Below the pieces are notes generated by a model. That model saw only the letters and a list, made by a program, of their open reading frames with translations, did not search any database and was not told the origin of the DNA. Made by a program: the position numbers and the translations under genes. Shown here piece after piece: positions 45,527-53,871 of a DNA stretch of 64,000 bases (position 1 is its first letter; the number at the start of each line of letters is the position of its first letter). Source of the stretch: Sphingomonas sp. (GTDB lineage: Bacteria > Pseudomonadota > Alphaproteobacteria > Sphingomonadales > Sphingomonadaceae); NCBI RefSeq assembly GCF_017304615.1, contig NZ_JAFKLZ010000002.1, forward strand, positions 186,001 through 250,000. The letters run 5' to 3'.

Positions 45527-47557
45527 ATGAAAAAGGTTATGGTGCGGGCGATGCTGGGCGTCGCGGCGGCGGCGATCGCGATCCCGACGATCGCGCAGGT
45601 GACCAAGGCGCGGTATGGCGCGTTCGGCATTGATCTCACCACGCAGGACAAGGCGGTCAAGCCCGGCGACGATTTCTGGACCTATGCCAACGGCGCGTGG
45701 GACAAGCGCACGCAGATTCCCGCCGACAAGGGATCGGTCGGGTACGGCAACGTCCTGACCGACGAGGCCGAGGCGAACGTCCGCAAGATCCTGGACGACA
45801 TGTCGGCCAACCCCGCCGCTTATGGCGCGACCGGCAAGCAGGTCGGTGACTTCTACGCGAGCTGGATGGACGAGGCCGGGATCGAGGCGAAGGGCGCCGC
45901 ACCGCTCAAGCCCTATCTCGACCGTATCGCAGCGGTCGGCGACCTTTCGGGCCTGCAGACACTGTTCGCGACCACGGGCTATGCCTCGCCGATCGAAGTG
46001 GGAACGATCCCCAGCCTGAGCGACCCGACGCATTATACCGCGGTGGTCGGCCAGGGCGGGCTCGGCATGCCGCGCGATTACTACCTGTTGAAGGGCGAGA
46101 AATACGACGCGTTCCGGGCAGCGTACAAGGCGTACATCAAGCAGATGCAGGAACTGGCCGGCATCCCCGACGCCGCTGCCAAGGCCGATGCGATCTTCGC
46201 GCTCGAAACCGCGCTCGCCGAAAAGCAATGGTCGCCCGAACAGAGCCGCGACATCGCCAAGCTCAACGATCCGCAGACGATCGCCGGGCTGAAGGCGAAG
46301 GCGCCCGAGGTCGACTGGGCGCTGATCCTCAAGACCGCCGGCCTCGACTCGTCGCCGCAGGTGCTGATGACGAACAACACCGCGCTGACCGAGACGGGCA
46401 AGATCCTGGTCGCGACGCCGTTGCAGACATGGAAGGACTATCTCGCCTTCCACTTCGTCAGCGATCACGCCCAATTCCTGCCCAAGGCGTTCGACGACGC
46501 GCAGTTCAATTTCTACGCGAAGACGCTGTCGGGCGTCGAAGTGAAGCGCGACCGATGGAAGCGCGGCGTACAATTGACCAACGGCGCGCTCGGCGAGGCG
46601 GTCGGCAAGCTTTACGTCGACAAATATTTCCCGGCGTCGAGCCAGGCCAAGATGGCCGAGCTGATCGAAAACCTGCGCGCCGCCTATCACGACCGCATCT
46701 CCGGCTCGACGTGGATGGACGCCGACACCAAGGCGAAGGCGCTGGCCAAGCTTGCCGCATTCGAGCCGCGGATCGGCCATCCGGTGAAATATATCGATTA
46801 TTCGAACTTCAAGGTCGAACGCGGCGACCTGCTCGGCAACGTGATGCGCTCGGGCGAATTCCAGCATCAACTCGAGCTTGAGCGTTTTCCCAAGCCGGTC
46901 GACCGGACGCTGTGGGGCATGACGCCCCAGACGGTGAACGCCTATTACAGCCCGCTGGCGAACCAGATCACCTTCCCGGCCGCGATCCTGCAGCCGCCCT
47001 ATTTCGATCCAAACGCCGACCCGGCGGTCAATTACGGCGCGATCGGCGCGATCATCGGTCACGAAATGGGCCATGGCTTCGACGATCAGGGCAGCCAGTT
47101 CGGCCCGACCGGCAAGTTCGAGAATTGGTGGACGCCAGCGTCGAAGAAAGCCTTCACCGAACGCACCGCCGCGCTCGGCGCGCAATACGACACCTACGAA
47201 CCGATCCCGGGCACCAAGGTCAACGGCAAGCTGACGATGGGCGAGAATATCGGCGATCTCGGCGGCGTCGAGGCGGCCTATGCCGCGTATCAGAAGTATC
47301 AGGCGAAGCATGGCAAGGCGAAGGTGATCGACGGGCTCACCGGCGACCAGCGCTTCTTCCTGTCCTATGCGCAGGCATGGCAGAACAAGCGGCGCGAAGG
47401 GGTGGCGCGGCAATTGCTGCTGACCGATCCGCATTCGCCAGCCAAGTATCGCGTCAACGGCATCGTCCGCAACGTCGACGCCTGGTACAAGGCATTCAAC
47501 ATCCAGCCGACCGACGCGCTGTACCTGTCGCCCGAAAAGCGCGTGCATATTTGGTAA
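45527..47557 (+). CDS. M13 family metallopeptidase, exported
   Basis: A 676-residue neprilysin/PepO-like zinc protease with a signal peptide (about residues 1-24, cleavage near TIAQ). It has the N-terminal KPGDDFWTYANGAW and the catalytic IIGHEMGHGFDDQGSQF (HExxH) near residue 510. GENIGDLGGVEAAY supplies the third zinc ligand, and the C-terminal segment is SPAKYRVNGIVRN. It is likely periplasmic and degrades peptides. The start is the ATG preceded by GGAG; upstream codons are not conserved-looking. Confidence 0.95.
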   Translation: MKKVMVRAMLGVAAAAIAIPTIAQVTKARYGAFGIDLTTQDKAVKPGDDFWTYANGAWDKRTQIPADKGSVGYGNVLTDEAEANVRKILDDMSANPAAYGATGKQVGDFYASWMDEAGIEAKGAAPLKPYLDRIAAVGDLSGLQTLFATTGYASPIEVGTIPSLSDPTHYTAVVGQGGLGMPRDYYLLKGEKYDAFRAAYKAYIKQMQELAGIPDAAAKADAIFALETALAEKQWSPEQSRDIAKLNDPQTIAGLKAKAPEVDWALILKTAGLDSSPQVLMTNNTALTETGKILVATPLQTWKDYLAFHFVSDHAQFLPKAFDDAQFNFYAKTLSGVEVKRDRWKRGVQLTNGALGEAVGKLYVDKYFPASSQAKMAELIENLRAAYHDRISGSTWMDADTKAKALAKLAAFEPRIGHPVKYIDYSNFKVERGDLLGNVMRSGEFQHQLELERFPKPVDRTLWGMTPQTVNAYYSPLANQITFPAAILQPPYFDPNADPAVNYGAIGAIIGHEMGHGFDDQGSQFGPTGKFENWWTPASKKAFTERTAALGAQYDTYEPIPGTKVNGKLTMGENIGDLGGVEAAYAAYQKYQAKHGKAKVIDGLTGDQRFFLSYAQAWQNKRREGVARQLLLTDPHSPAKYRVNGIVRNVDAWYKAFNIQPTDALYLSPEKRVHIW

Positions 47558-47566
47558 GGTGCGGAT

Positions 47567-47647
47567 GGCCTGGATTTGCTGCGCAAATCCAGGACTCGTC
47601 ACGTCGGGCAGCGGGCCGGCGCAGCCGGCTCGTCTGACGGCGTGACG
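47567..47647 (+). repeat. Two-hairpin repeat, copy A
   Basis: An 81-bp element. A perfect 11-bp hairpin CCTGGATTTGC-TGC-GCAAATCCAGG is followed by a compound hairpin whose outer stem is CGTCAC.../...GTGACG and whose inner stem is CCGGC-gca-GCCGG. Near-identical second domains occur at 50195-50276 (same strand) and 50709-50783 (opposite strand). It lies between the M13 protease and quinone oxidoreductase genes. Confidence 0.85.
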
Positions 47648-47664
47648 CCCGCTAGGGTGGAGCG

Positions 47665-48633
47665 ATGAAAGCGCTCGTCATCTCCAGCCTTGCACCGGAC
47701 TTCGCCGGCTGTGCGCTGGCGGACGTCCCCGACCCCGTACGTGCGCCCGGCCAGATCCTGATCCGCGTCCGCGCGGCATCGCTCAACTTCCCCGATCTCT
47801 TGATGACCGAGGGCAAGTATCAGCTCAAACCCGATTTGCCGTTCGTGCCCGGCATGGAGGTGGCGGGCGAGGTCGTTGCGACGGAAGCCGATAGCGGCTT
47901 CGCCGTTGGCGATGCGGTGGTCGCGGCGACTCGTCTCGGCGGGTTCGCCGAATTCGTCGCGGTCGATGCGCGGAGCGTCCGCGCCAAGCCCGCCAACCTC
48001 GACTTCGCGCATGCTGCGAGCATCGGGGCGGCCTACAATACCGCCTATGTATCGCTAGTGCGGCTGGCCAACGTGCAGCCGGGCGAGTGGGTCGTCGTTC
48101 ACGGCGCGACCGGCGGCGTCGGGCTGGCGGCAGTCGATCTTGCCAAGGCGCTCGGCGCGCGCGTCATCGCCACATCACGATCGGCGGAAAAGCTGGCGGT
48201 GGTCGCGGAGGAATACGCGCCCGACGCCACGCTTCCCGTCCCCGGCTTCCGCGAGGCGGTCAAGGACCTGACCGGCGGCGGTGCCGACGTGATCTACGAT
48301 CCGGTCGGCGGCGACGTGTTCGACGAAAGTACGCGCTGCATTGCGTTCGGCGGGCGATTGTTGGTCGTCGGCTTCACCTCGGGCCGGATCGCGAGCGTCG
48401 TGACCAACATTCCGCTGATCAAGGGCTTCTCGGTGATCGGTGTGCGTGCGGGTGAATATGGCCGGCAGTTCCCCGCCAAGGGTCGCGAGAACCAGGACGC
48501 GATCTGGCAGCTCGCCGCCGCTGGCAAAATCCGTCCGCGCGTCGATTCGCGCTACCCGCTGGCCGACTGGCGCGCGGCGTTCGAGGCGATGCGCGACAGC
48601 CGGATGGTCGGCAAGATCGTCATCGAGCCCTAG
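47665..48633 (+). CDS. NADPH:quinone oxidoreductase, zinc-type MDR family
   Basis: A 322-residue medium-chain dehydrogenase/reductase of the quinone-oxidoreductase type. It has the GroES-like N-terminal part (AASLNFPDLLMTEGKYQ, VPGMEVAGEVVA), the NADPH site VHGATGGVGLAAVDLAKALGA near residue 145 and FGGRLLVVGFTSG. It lacks the catalytic and structural zinc cysteines, as usual for this subgroup. The substrate may be a quinone or enone. GGTGGAG precedes the ATG. The stop shares CTAG with the convergent regulator gene. Confidence 0.92.
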   Translation: MKALVISSLAPDFAGCALADVPDPVRAPGQILIRVRAASLNFPDLLMTEGKYQLKPDLPFVPGMEVAGEVVATEADSGFAVGDAVVAATRLGGFAEFVAVDARSVRAKPANLDFAHAASIGAAYNTAYVSLVRLANVQPGEWVVVHGATGGVGLAAVDLAKALGARVIATSRSAEKLAVVAEEYAPDATLPVPGFREAVKDLTGGGADVIYDPVGGDVFDESTRCIAFGGRLLVVGFTSGRIASVVTNIPLIKGFSVIGVRAGEYGRQFPAKGRENQDAIWQLAAAGKIRPRVDSRYPLADWRAAFEAMRDSRMVGKIVIEP

Positions 48634-49286
48634 ATGCCTGCAAACGAGCGCAGCGCCGCGATGTTCGTCACCAGCACCGAGCGGTAGAGCGGCACCACCC
48701 ATTCGCGCTCCGCCAGCGCCAGAATATGTCCGCTCGCCGACTTGCGGCTGAGTCCGCACATCTCCGCCACATCCGCCTGCGTCGCCGCCACCACGCCCTC
48801 GCTATCCGCCAGTTGCGCCAGCCGCGCCGCGATCCGCTGGCGCGGGGTCAGGCACAGGTTGAGCGCCGCCGCATGCACCGCCGCGTCGAGCTGGTCATAC
48901 AGCAACGCGATCACCGCCGCCCACGCGCCCGGCGCTTGGTCGGCGATCCGGGGCAGTGCCGAATCGGGCACCAGCATCACTTGGCTCGCGCGCTGCGCCG
49001 ACGCGGTGACGATCCGCCGCCCGCCGCCGAACCGCCGCGACTGGCCGATCGCCTGGCCCGGCCCGACCAGCGCGAGCAGCACGCCGCGATCCGCCCCCGC
49101 GCTCGCCTCCAGCCGCAGCACGCCGTCGATGACGAGGCACAGGCCCGGTTCTTCGTCGCCCTCACTATAGATCCACTGTCCCTCGTCGAGCGCGCGAACG
49201 CGGCCCGCCGCGACCAGTGCCTCAGCGAGCTTCGGGTCCAACCCGGCGAACCAGCGTCCGCGCTTCAGGGCGGCCATCACGTCCAT
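48630..49286 (-). CDS. Crp/Fnr family transcriptional regulator
   Basis: A 218-residue regulator with an N-terminal cyclic-nucleotide-binding-like barrel (DEGQWIYSEGDEEPGLCLVIDGVLRL near residues 36-62), a dimer helix and a C-terminal winged HTH (TPRQRIAARLAQL, ATQADVAEMCGLSRKSASGHILAL). The phosphate-binding-cassette residues of true cAMP receptors are not evident, and there is no N-terminal Cys cluster as in Fnr, so its signal is unknown. It is divergent from a TauD-type dioxygenase gene. A palindrome lies between them. Confidence 0.88.
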   Translation of the reverse strand: MDVMAALKRGRWFAGLDPKLAEALVAAGRVRALDEGQWIYSEGDEEPGLCLVIDGVLRLEASAGADRGVLLALVGPGQAIGQSRRFGGGRRIVTASAQRASQVMLVPDSALPRIADQAPGAWAAVIALLYDQLDAAVHAAALNLCLTPRQRIAARLAQLADSEGVVAATQADVAEMCGLSRKSASGHILALAEREWVVPLYRSVLVTNIAALRSFAGI

Positions 49287-49298
49287 CGCAGCAATTGT

Positions 49299-49308
49299 TA
49301 CGATCGTA
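49299..49308. promoter_or_regulatory. Palindromic candidate Crp/Fnr-type site
   Basis: TACGATCGTA is a perfect 10-bp palindrome, extended to TGnTACGATCGTAnCA. A -10-like TATGAT at 49333-49338 in front of the dioxygenase gene would place the transcription start near 49345 and the palindrome centre at about -41.5, the usual class II activator position. It is also 13 bases from the regulator's own ATG. Confidence 0.5.
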
Positions 49309-49361
49309 GCATTCGTATCGCAAGCGACTCGCTATGATCCCCGCAACAAAGGAGAGGCAAA

Positions 49362-50186
49362 ATGCACATCCAGCCGATCGCCGATCATTGCGGCGCCGAA
49401 GCGTCGGGCATCGATCTCAAAACGCTCGACGATGCGGAACTCAGCGCGCTGAAGGCCGCCGTCGCCGACCGCGGCGTGCTGTTCGTCCGCGACCAGGAAT
49501 TGAGCCCGGAGGATCACATCGCCTTCGCGCGGCGCTGGGGCGAGATCGACATCAACAATTATTTCCCCGCGAACGGCGGCCATCCCGAAATCGCCGAGGT
49601 GCGCAAGGCGGAGGCGCAGACCACCAATATCGGCGGCGGCTGGCACACCGATCATTCGTACGACCAAGTGCCCGCAATGGGATCGATCCTGCTCGCGCGC
49701 GAGACCCCGCCGACCGGCGGCGATACGCTGTTTTCCAGCCTCGGCGCGGCCTACGATTCGCTATCCGACGGCCTCAAGGCGACACTCGAAACGCTGCGCG
49801 CGGTGCACTCGGCGGACCATATCTACGGCAGCGATGGCGTCTATGCGAAGACCGATCAAGCCGCCGATCTGAAGGGCCATGAGATCCACGCCGCGGCGAT
49901 CCACCCCGCGGTGATCCGCCACCCCGTGACCGGCCGCAAGATCCTCTACGTCAACCCGGCCTTCACGCTGCATTTCGAAGGTTGGACGCGCGAAGAAAGC
50001 ATGCCACTCCTCGCCTACCTCTATTCGGTCGCAATGCGCTCCGAATTCCATTGCCGCCTGCAATGGGCGCCGGGCAGCCTCGCGGTGTGGGACAATAGAT
50101 CGACCTGGCACCTCGCGATGAACGACTATCACGGGCACCGGCGGCTGATGCACCGGATCACGATTTCGGGGGTGGCATTGAGTTAG
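49362..50186 (+). CDS. TauD/TfdA family Fe(II)/2-oxoglutarate dioxygenase
   Basis: A 274-residue non-haem iron dioxygenase. Iron ligands are in WHTDHSYDQVP (HxD near residue 101) and in HRRLMHRITISG near the C-terminus, which also gives the 2-oxoglutarate-binding Arg. The length is that of taurine or 2,4-D dioxygenases, but no transporter or sulfonate gene is near, so the substrate is open. AAAGGAGAGG is just upstream. It is probably controlled by the divergent Crp/Fnr-type regulator. Confidence 0.9.
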   Translation: MHIQPIADHCGAEASGIDLKTLDDAELSALKAAVADRGVLFVRDQELSPEDHIAFARRWGEIDINNYFPANGGHPEIAEVRKAEAQTTNIGGGWHTDHSYDQVPAMGSILLARETPPTGGDTLFSSLGAAYDSLSDGLKATLETLRAVHSADHIYGSDGVYAKTDQAADLKGHEIHAAAIHPAVIRHPVTGRKILYVNPAFTLHFEGWTREESMPLLAYLYSVAMRSEFHCRLQWAPGSLAVWDNRSTWHLAMNDYHGHRRLMHRITISGVALS

Positions 50187-50194
50187 TAGCGGAC

Positions 50195-50276
50195 GGCCTG
50201 GATTTGCCCAAGCAAATCCAAGACTCGTCACGTCGGGCAGCGGGCCGGCGCAGCCGGTCAGTCTGACGGCGTGACG
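50195..50276 (+). repeat. Two-hairpin repeat, copy B
   Basis: Same plan as copy A. The first hairpin is TGGATTTGC-ccaa-GCAAATCCA. The second domain CTCGTCACGTCGGGCAGCGG...GTCTGACGGCGTGACG is almost identical to copy A. It is the left boundary of the block containing the 128-residue hypothetical gene. Confidence 0.85.
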
Positions 50277-50314
50277 GCGGCGATTGGCGAGCTCGGGCTT
50301 TATCCAACGAAGAG

Positions 50315-50701
50315 TTATGGTTTTAGATTGAGATAATGCTGCTCACGCCGAATGGGCGATTTTCGATCTAGCGCGAGTATATCACCAATCCATTTGACCA
50401 AGGCTGGAAGGGTCACATCCTCAATCTGTCGGCGTGCTTCGGTAGCCTCGGCGATCGGCACAGATCCAGCGCGCACGTAAAGCCGCTCATACGCCACATT
50501 CTCATTTGGGGGCCAGAAATGAGCATCAAACAAATTGCCGGGGCTGCGAATTAGGCTTGTATCAATCGCTATGCCGGCAGCGGACAACGCCGCCTCCAAC
50601 GCTGTCGGCCTTAAGGGATAACTGTGACCCTTCGGCAGTTTGGCTTTCTCCGACTTCATCGGCAGATATTGCCTGTCGCGGGTCCAGGTCGCAACGGCCA
50701 C
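50315..50701 (-). CDS. Hypothetical protein bracketed by inverted repeats
   Basis: A 128-residue protein from a GTG at 50701, or 114 residues from an ATG at 50659 (MKSEKAKLPKGHSYPL). I recognise no domain. It has a mixed alpha/beta look, with LRPTALEAALSAAGI, FDAHFWPPNENVAYERLYVRAG and a helical C-terminal half ending REQHYLNLKP. The codon and base use is visibly AT-richer than flanking genes. Copies B and C of the two-hairpin repeat lie in inverted orientation on either side, and the GTG start is only about eight bases from copy C. It may be a transferred gene, possibly 5'-truncated by the repeat. Confidence 0.6.
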   Translation of the reverse strand: MAVATWTRDRQYLPMKSEKAKLPKGHSYPLRPTALEAALSAAGIAIDTSLIRSPGNLFDAHFWPPNENVAYERLYVRAGSVPIAEATEARRQIEDVTLPALVKWIGDILALDRKSPIRREQHYLNLKP

Positions 50702-50708
50702 TAACGGC

Positions 50709-50783
50709 CACGCCGTCAGACGAGCCGGCTGCGCCGCCTCGCTGCCCGACGTGACGAGTCCCGGAATAGCTGCGCTATTCCGG
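50709..50783 (-). repeat. Two-hairpin repeat, copy C (inverted)
   Basis: On the minus strand it reads CCGGAATAGC-gca-GCTATTCCGG, a perfect 10-bp hairpin different in sequence from that of copies A and B. The shared domain ACTCGTCACGTCGGGCAGCG...CTCGTCTGACGGCGTG follows. It is the right boundary of the hypothetical-gene block and ends 12 bases before the gor stop. Confidence 0.85.
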
Positions 50784-50795
50784 ACCGCCCGCGAC

Positions 50796-52145
50796 CTACT
50801 TCATCAGCACCAATTCCTCCGCCATCGTCGGATGCAGCGCCACGGTCTGGTCGAACGCGTCCTTGGTAAGGCCGGCCTTCACCGCGACTGCCGCCGCCTG
50901 CAGGATTTCCGCCGCCTCCGGCCCGATCATGTGGATGCCGAGGATTTTCCCCGAATTCTCCTCACAGATCATCTTGTACAAGGCGCGCTCGTTGCGGTTC
51001 GCCAGGACGTTCTTCATCGGGCGGAAATCGCTGACATAGACCTTCACCGATCCGTATTTCTGCTTGGCCTGGCTCTCGGTCAGGCCGACGCCGGCCATTT
51101 GCGGGTGACTGAACACAGCGGCGGGGATGCAATTGTAATCGACCCGCGTCGGCTTGCCCCCGAACACGGTATCGGCGAACGCCTGCCCCTCGCGGATCGC
51201 GACCGGAGTCAGTTGCACGCGGTTGGTCACGTCGCCAACCGCATAGATGCTCGGCACGTTGGTGCGGTTGTCCTCGTCGACCTTGACCGCACCCATTTCG
51301 GTCAGCGCGATCCCGGCCGCCTCCAGCCCCAGATTCTCGGTATTGGGCACGCGCCCGGTCGCAAACATCACGCAATCGACCTCGATCGGTTCGTGGTTCG
51401 ACATGCTGACCTGCAGGCTGCCGTCCGCCAGCTGCTCGATCCCCTGGAATTTCGCGTTGAAGCGGAAATCGATGCCCTTCATCATGCTGATCTGGAGGAG
51501 CCGGTCGCGGATCTGCTCGTCATAGCCGCGCAGGATCTGGTCGCTGCGGTTGATCAGCGTCACCTTCGCGCCGAATTCGTGGAAGATGCCGGCGAATTCG
51601 TTGGCAATATAGCCCGCGCCCGCGATCAGGATGCGCTTCGGCACGCCCTCCAGGTGGAACGCCTCGTTCGACGTGATGCCATATTCGTGCCCCGGACAGG
51701 TCGGGACGTGCGGCCGCGCGCCGGTCGCGATCAGGATGTATTTCGCCGTGACATCGCGCCCGCTGGCCAGCTTCAGGCTGTTGGGTCCTGTAATCTCGGC
51801 ATGTTCGTTGATGATCTCGACGCCGTGGCTGTCGAGCGTCGTGGTATAGGCCTTGTTGATCCGGTCGACTTCCTCGAACACGTTGGCGGTCAGCGTCTTC
51901 CAGTCGAACGCGCACGGTTGCGGCACGTCCCAGCCGAACCGCTTGGCGTCCTGCAAATCCTCCGCGAAATGCGCGCCATAGACGAGCAGCTTCTTGGGCA
52001 CGCAGCCGCGGATCACGCAGGTGCCGCCAACGCGATATTCCTCCGCCACCGCCACTTTCGCGCCGTGGGCCGCCGCGACGCGAGAGGCGCGCGTACCCCC
52101 CGATCCCGCGCCGATGACGAACAGGTCGTAGTCGTAGTCGCTCAT
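50796..52145 (-). CDS. gor: Glutathione-disulfide reductase
   Basis: A 449-residue FAD/NADPH flavoenzyme that keeps glutathione reduced. The FAD site FVIGAGSGGTRASR lies at residues 9-22, and the redox disulfide GGTCVIRGCVPKK has Cys43 and Cys48. The NADPH domain is GAGYIANEFAGIF, the second FAD site is YAVGDVTNR, and the C-terminal HPTMAEE carries the catalytic His. Start is the ATG of MSDYDYDLF; the longer upstream frame is translated repeat. It is the alphaproteobacterial/plant-like Gor group. Confidence 0.95.
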   Translation of the reverse strand: MSDYDYDLFVIGAGSGGTRASRVAAAHGAKVAVAEEYRVGGTCVIRGCVPKKLLVYGAHFAEDLQDAKRFGWDVPQPCAFDWKTLTANVFEEVDRINKAYTTTLDSHGVEIINEHAEITGPNSLKLASGRDVTAKYILIATGARPHVPTCPGHEYGITSNEAFHLEGVPKRILIAGAGYIANEFAGIFHEFGAKVTLINRSDQILRGYDEQIRDRLLQISMMKGIDFRFNAKFQGIEQLADGSLQVSMSNHEPIEVDCVMFATGRVPNTENLGLEAAGIALTEMGAVKVDEDNRTNVPSIYAVGDVTNRVQLTPVAIREGQAFADTVFGGKPTRVDYNCIPAAVFSHPQMAGVGLTESQAKQKYGSVKVYVSDFRPMKNVLANRNERALYKMICEENSGKILGIHMIGPEAAEILQAAAVAVKAGLTKDAFDQTVALHPTMAEELVLMK

Positions 52146-52163
52146 TTTCGCCTTACTTTCCTT

Positions 52164-52261
52164 CGTCACCCCGGCCTTGTGCCGGGGTCCACCGTGCCGC
52201 GCCGTCCGAACCGTGCGGGTCTTGCTGCACGGTGGATGCCGGGACAAGCCCGGCATGACGG
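52164..52261. repeat. Palindromic intergenic repeat (CCGGCATGACGG type)
   Basis: CGTCACCCCGGCcttgtGCCGGGGTCCACCG on the left is answered by CGGTGGATGCCGGgacaaGCCCGGCATGACGG on the right. GTGC.../...GCAC arms lie in the middle. It lies between gor and pgi, both on the minus strand, so it sits in the 5' leader of gor if they share a transcript. Confidence 0.75.
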
Positions 52262-52271
52262 TCGAGGCAGT

Positions 52272-53762
52272 TTACCCGAACGCCCGCTTCAACAAATCAT
52301 TGGTGGACACGTCGAAATCGCCACCGCCCTTACCCGCCGCCTTGGCCATTTCCTTGCCCAGCTCGACCCCGAACTGGTCGAACGAATTGATGCCGAGCAG
52401 CACGCCGTTCACGAACACGCGGTGCTCGTGATACGCGATCAGCGCGCCCAGCGTGCGCGCGTCGAGATCGTCGAGCAGCAGCGTGGTCGATGGCCGGTCA
52501 CCCGGATAGTGGCGCGCAGGATCGCCGGGATTGTCCTTGCCCGCCATCAGCGCCGCCCCTTGCGCGAACATGTTGTTGAGCAGGTTGCGGTGATGGTCCT
52601 CGTTCAGCGAGTCGCCCGGCTCGATCACCCCGATCAGTTCGAGCGGGACGAGGTGCGTGCCCTGATGCAGCAACTGGAACACCGCATGCTGCGCGTCGGT
52701 GCCGACCCCGCCCCAGGTGATCGCCGCGGTCGGGCGGCCGACGGGCTTGCCGTCGATCGTGACGCCCTTGCCGTTCGATTCCATTTCGAGCTGCTGGAGA
52801 TAGGAGGGCAACAGCCGCAGCCGCTCGTCGTAGCAGAACACCCCGCGCGTCTCGCAGCCGAACACTTGCGTGTAGAGCAGGTCGGTGAACGCCCCGAGCG
52901 CGGGCGCGTTCTCATGCAGCGCGGCGAGCCGGAAATGGCGGTCCATCTCGGCTGCGCCCTCGAGCAACTCGCTGAACGCGTCCCAACCGAGCGCGATCGC
53001 TGCCGGGAAGCCGATCGACGACCACAGTGAATAGCGCCCGCCGACCGTGTCCGCGAACGGCAGCACGCGGGTTTCGTCGACGCCCCATTCGATCGCCTTG
53101 TCGGGACTCGCGGTCAGCGCGACGACGCGGCCGTACGGGTCCTCGACGCCACCCGCCTGCATCCACTCGATCACGCTTTCGGCGTTGAGCATCGTCTCGG
53201 TGGTGGTGAATGTCTTCGACGCGACGGCGAGCAACGTCGCGGTCGGATCGAACCGCTTGAACGCATCCTCCAGCGCGACGCCGTCGACGTTGCTGACGAT
53301 CGCGACCTCGTACCGCGTCTCGTCGCGCCCCAGCGCGTCGACCAGCAGGTCGGGTCCCAGCGCCGATCCTCCGATCCCGACGTGCAGGATATTGCGGATC
53401 GGTCCCAGCGCACCCTGCTCGATCGCGTCGATCAGCGCGCGCATCCGCGCATGAAACCCCTGCGCGACCGCCACGTCCTCCTTGTTCCCCTCCCCGCGCT
53501 CCATCGTGTGCGTGACGGCGCGGTCCTCGGTCGTGTTGATGACGTCGCCCGCGAACAACGCCTCGCGCTTGCCCGCCAGGTCGCATGCCTTGGCCAGCCG
53601 CTCGAACGCCTTGATTCCGTCATCGGTCAGGTGCGTCTTCGACCAGTCGAAATGGATGCCGGCGATGTCGGCGCTGTATTTTGACAGCCGGTCGGGATCG
53701 TCGGCGAAAAGCTCGGTCAGCGGGGTCCGCTTCAGTGCCTCGATCTCGCTCCAGTCGGCCAT
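52272..53762 (-). CDS. pgi: Glucose-6-phosphate isomerase
   Basis: A 496-residue enzyme interconverting glucose-6-P and fructose-6-P. It shows VGIGGSALGPDLLVDAL, VASKTFTTTETMLNA, GGRYSLWSSIGFPAAIALG and GINSFDQFGVELGK, with catalytic Glu and Lys regions in place. The start ATG (MADWSEIEA) has AAGGAG upstream; an earlier in-frame start is not supported. It is shorter than the 549-residue E. coli protein, as is usual in this group. It is divergent from the lepB operon. Confidence 0.96.
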   Translation of the reverse strand: MADWSEIEALKRTPLTELFADDPDRLSKYSADIAGIHFDWSKTHLTDDGIKAFERLAKACDLAGKREALFAGDVINTTEDRAVTHTMERGEGNKEDVAVAQGFHARMRALIDAIEQGALGPIRNILHVGIGGSALGPDLLVDALGRDETRYEVAIVSNVDGVALEDAFKRFDPTATLLAVASKTFTTTETMLNAESVIEWMQAGGVEDPYGRVVALTASPDKAIEWGVDETRVLPFADTVGGRYSLWSSIGFPAAIALGWDAFSELLEGAAEMDRHFRLAALHENAPALGAFTDLLYTQVFGCETRGVFCYDERLRLLPSYLQQLEMESNGKGVTIDGKPVGRPTAAITWGGVGTDAQHAVFQLLHQGTHLVPLELIGVIEPGDSLNEDHHRNLLNNMFAQGAALMAGKDNPGDPARHYPGDRPSTTLLLDDLDARTLGALIAYHEHRVFVNGVLLGINSFDQFGVELGKEMAKAAGKGGGDFDVSTNDLLKRAFG

Positions 53763-53871
53763 CGACACGCTCCTTTGTGACTCGCGCAGCCTCAATGGGC
53801 GCTCCGGCCGTCCCGTTCAAGGAAGAGGGAGTGCCTTGACGTCACGACACACCATGCGCAAACCGCGCGCC

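Noticed and set aside
45503-47602. Long minus-strand frame opposite the M13 protease
   Set aside because: Shadow of the protease codons, with no recognisable motif and no start context.
50640-53030. Very long open frame antisense to gor and pgi
   Set aside because: It is the complement of two well-supported enzymes, is Arg/His/Asp-rich with no domain, and is a usual by-product of high GC.
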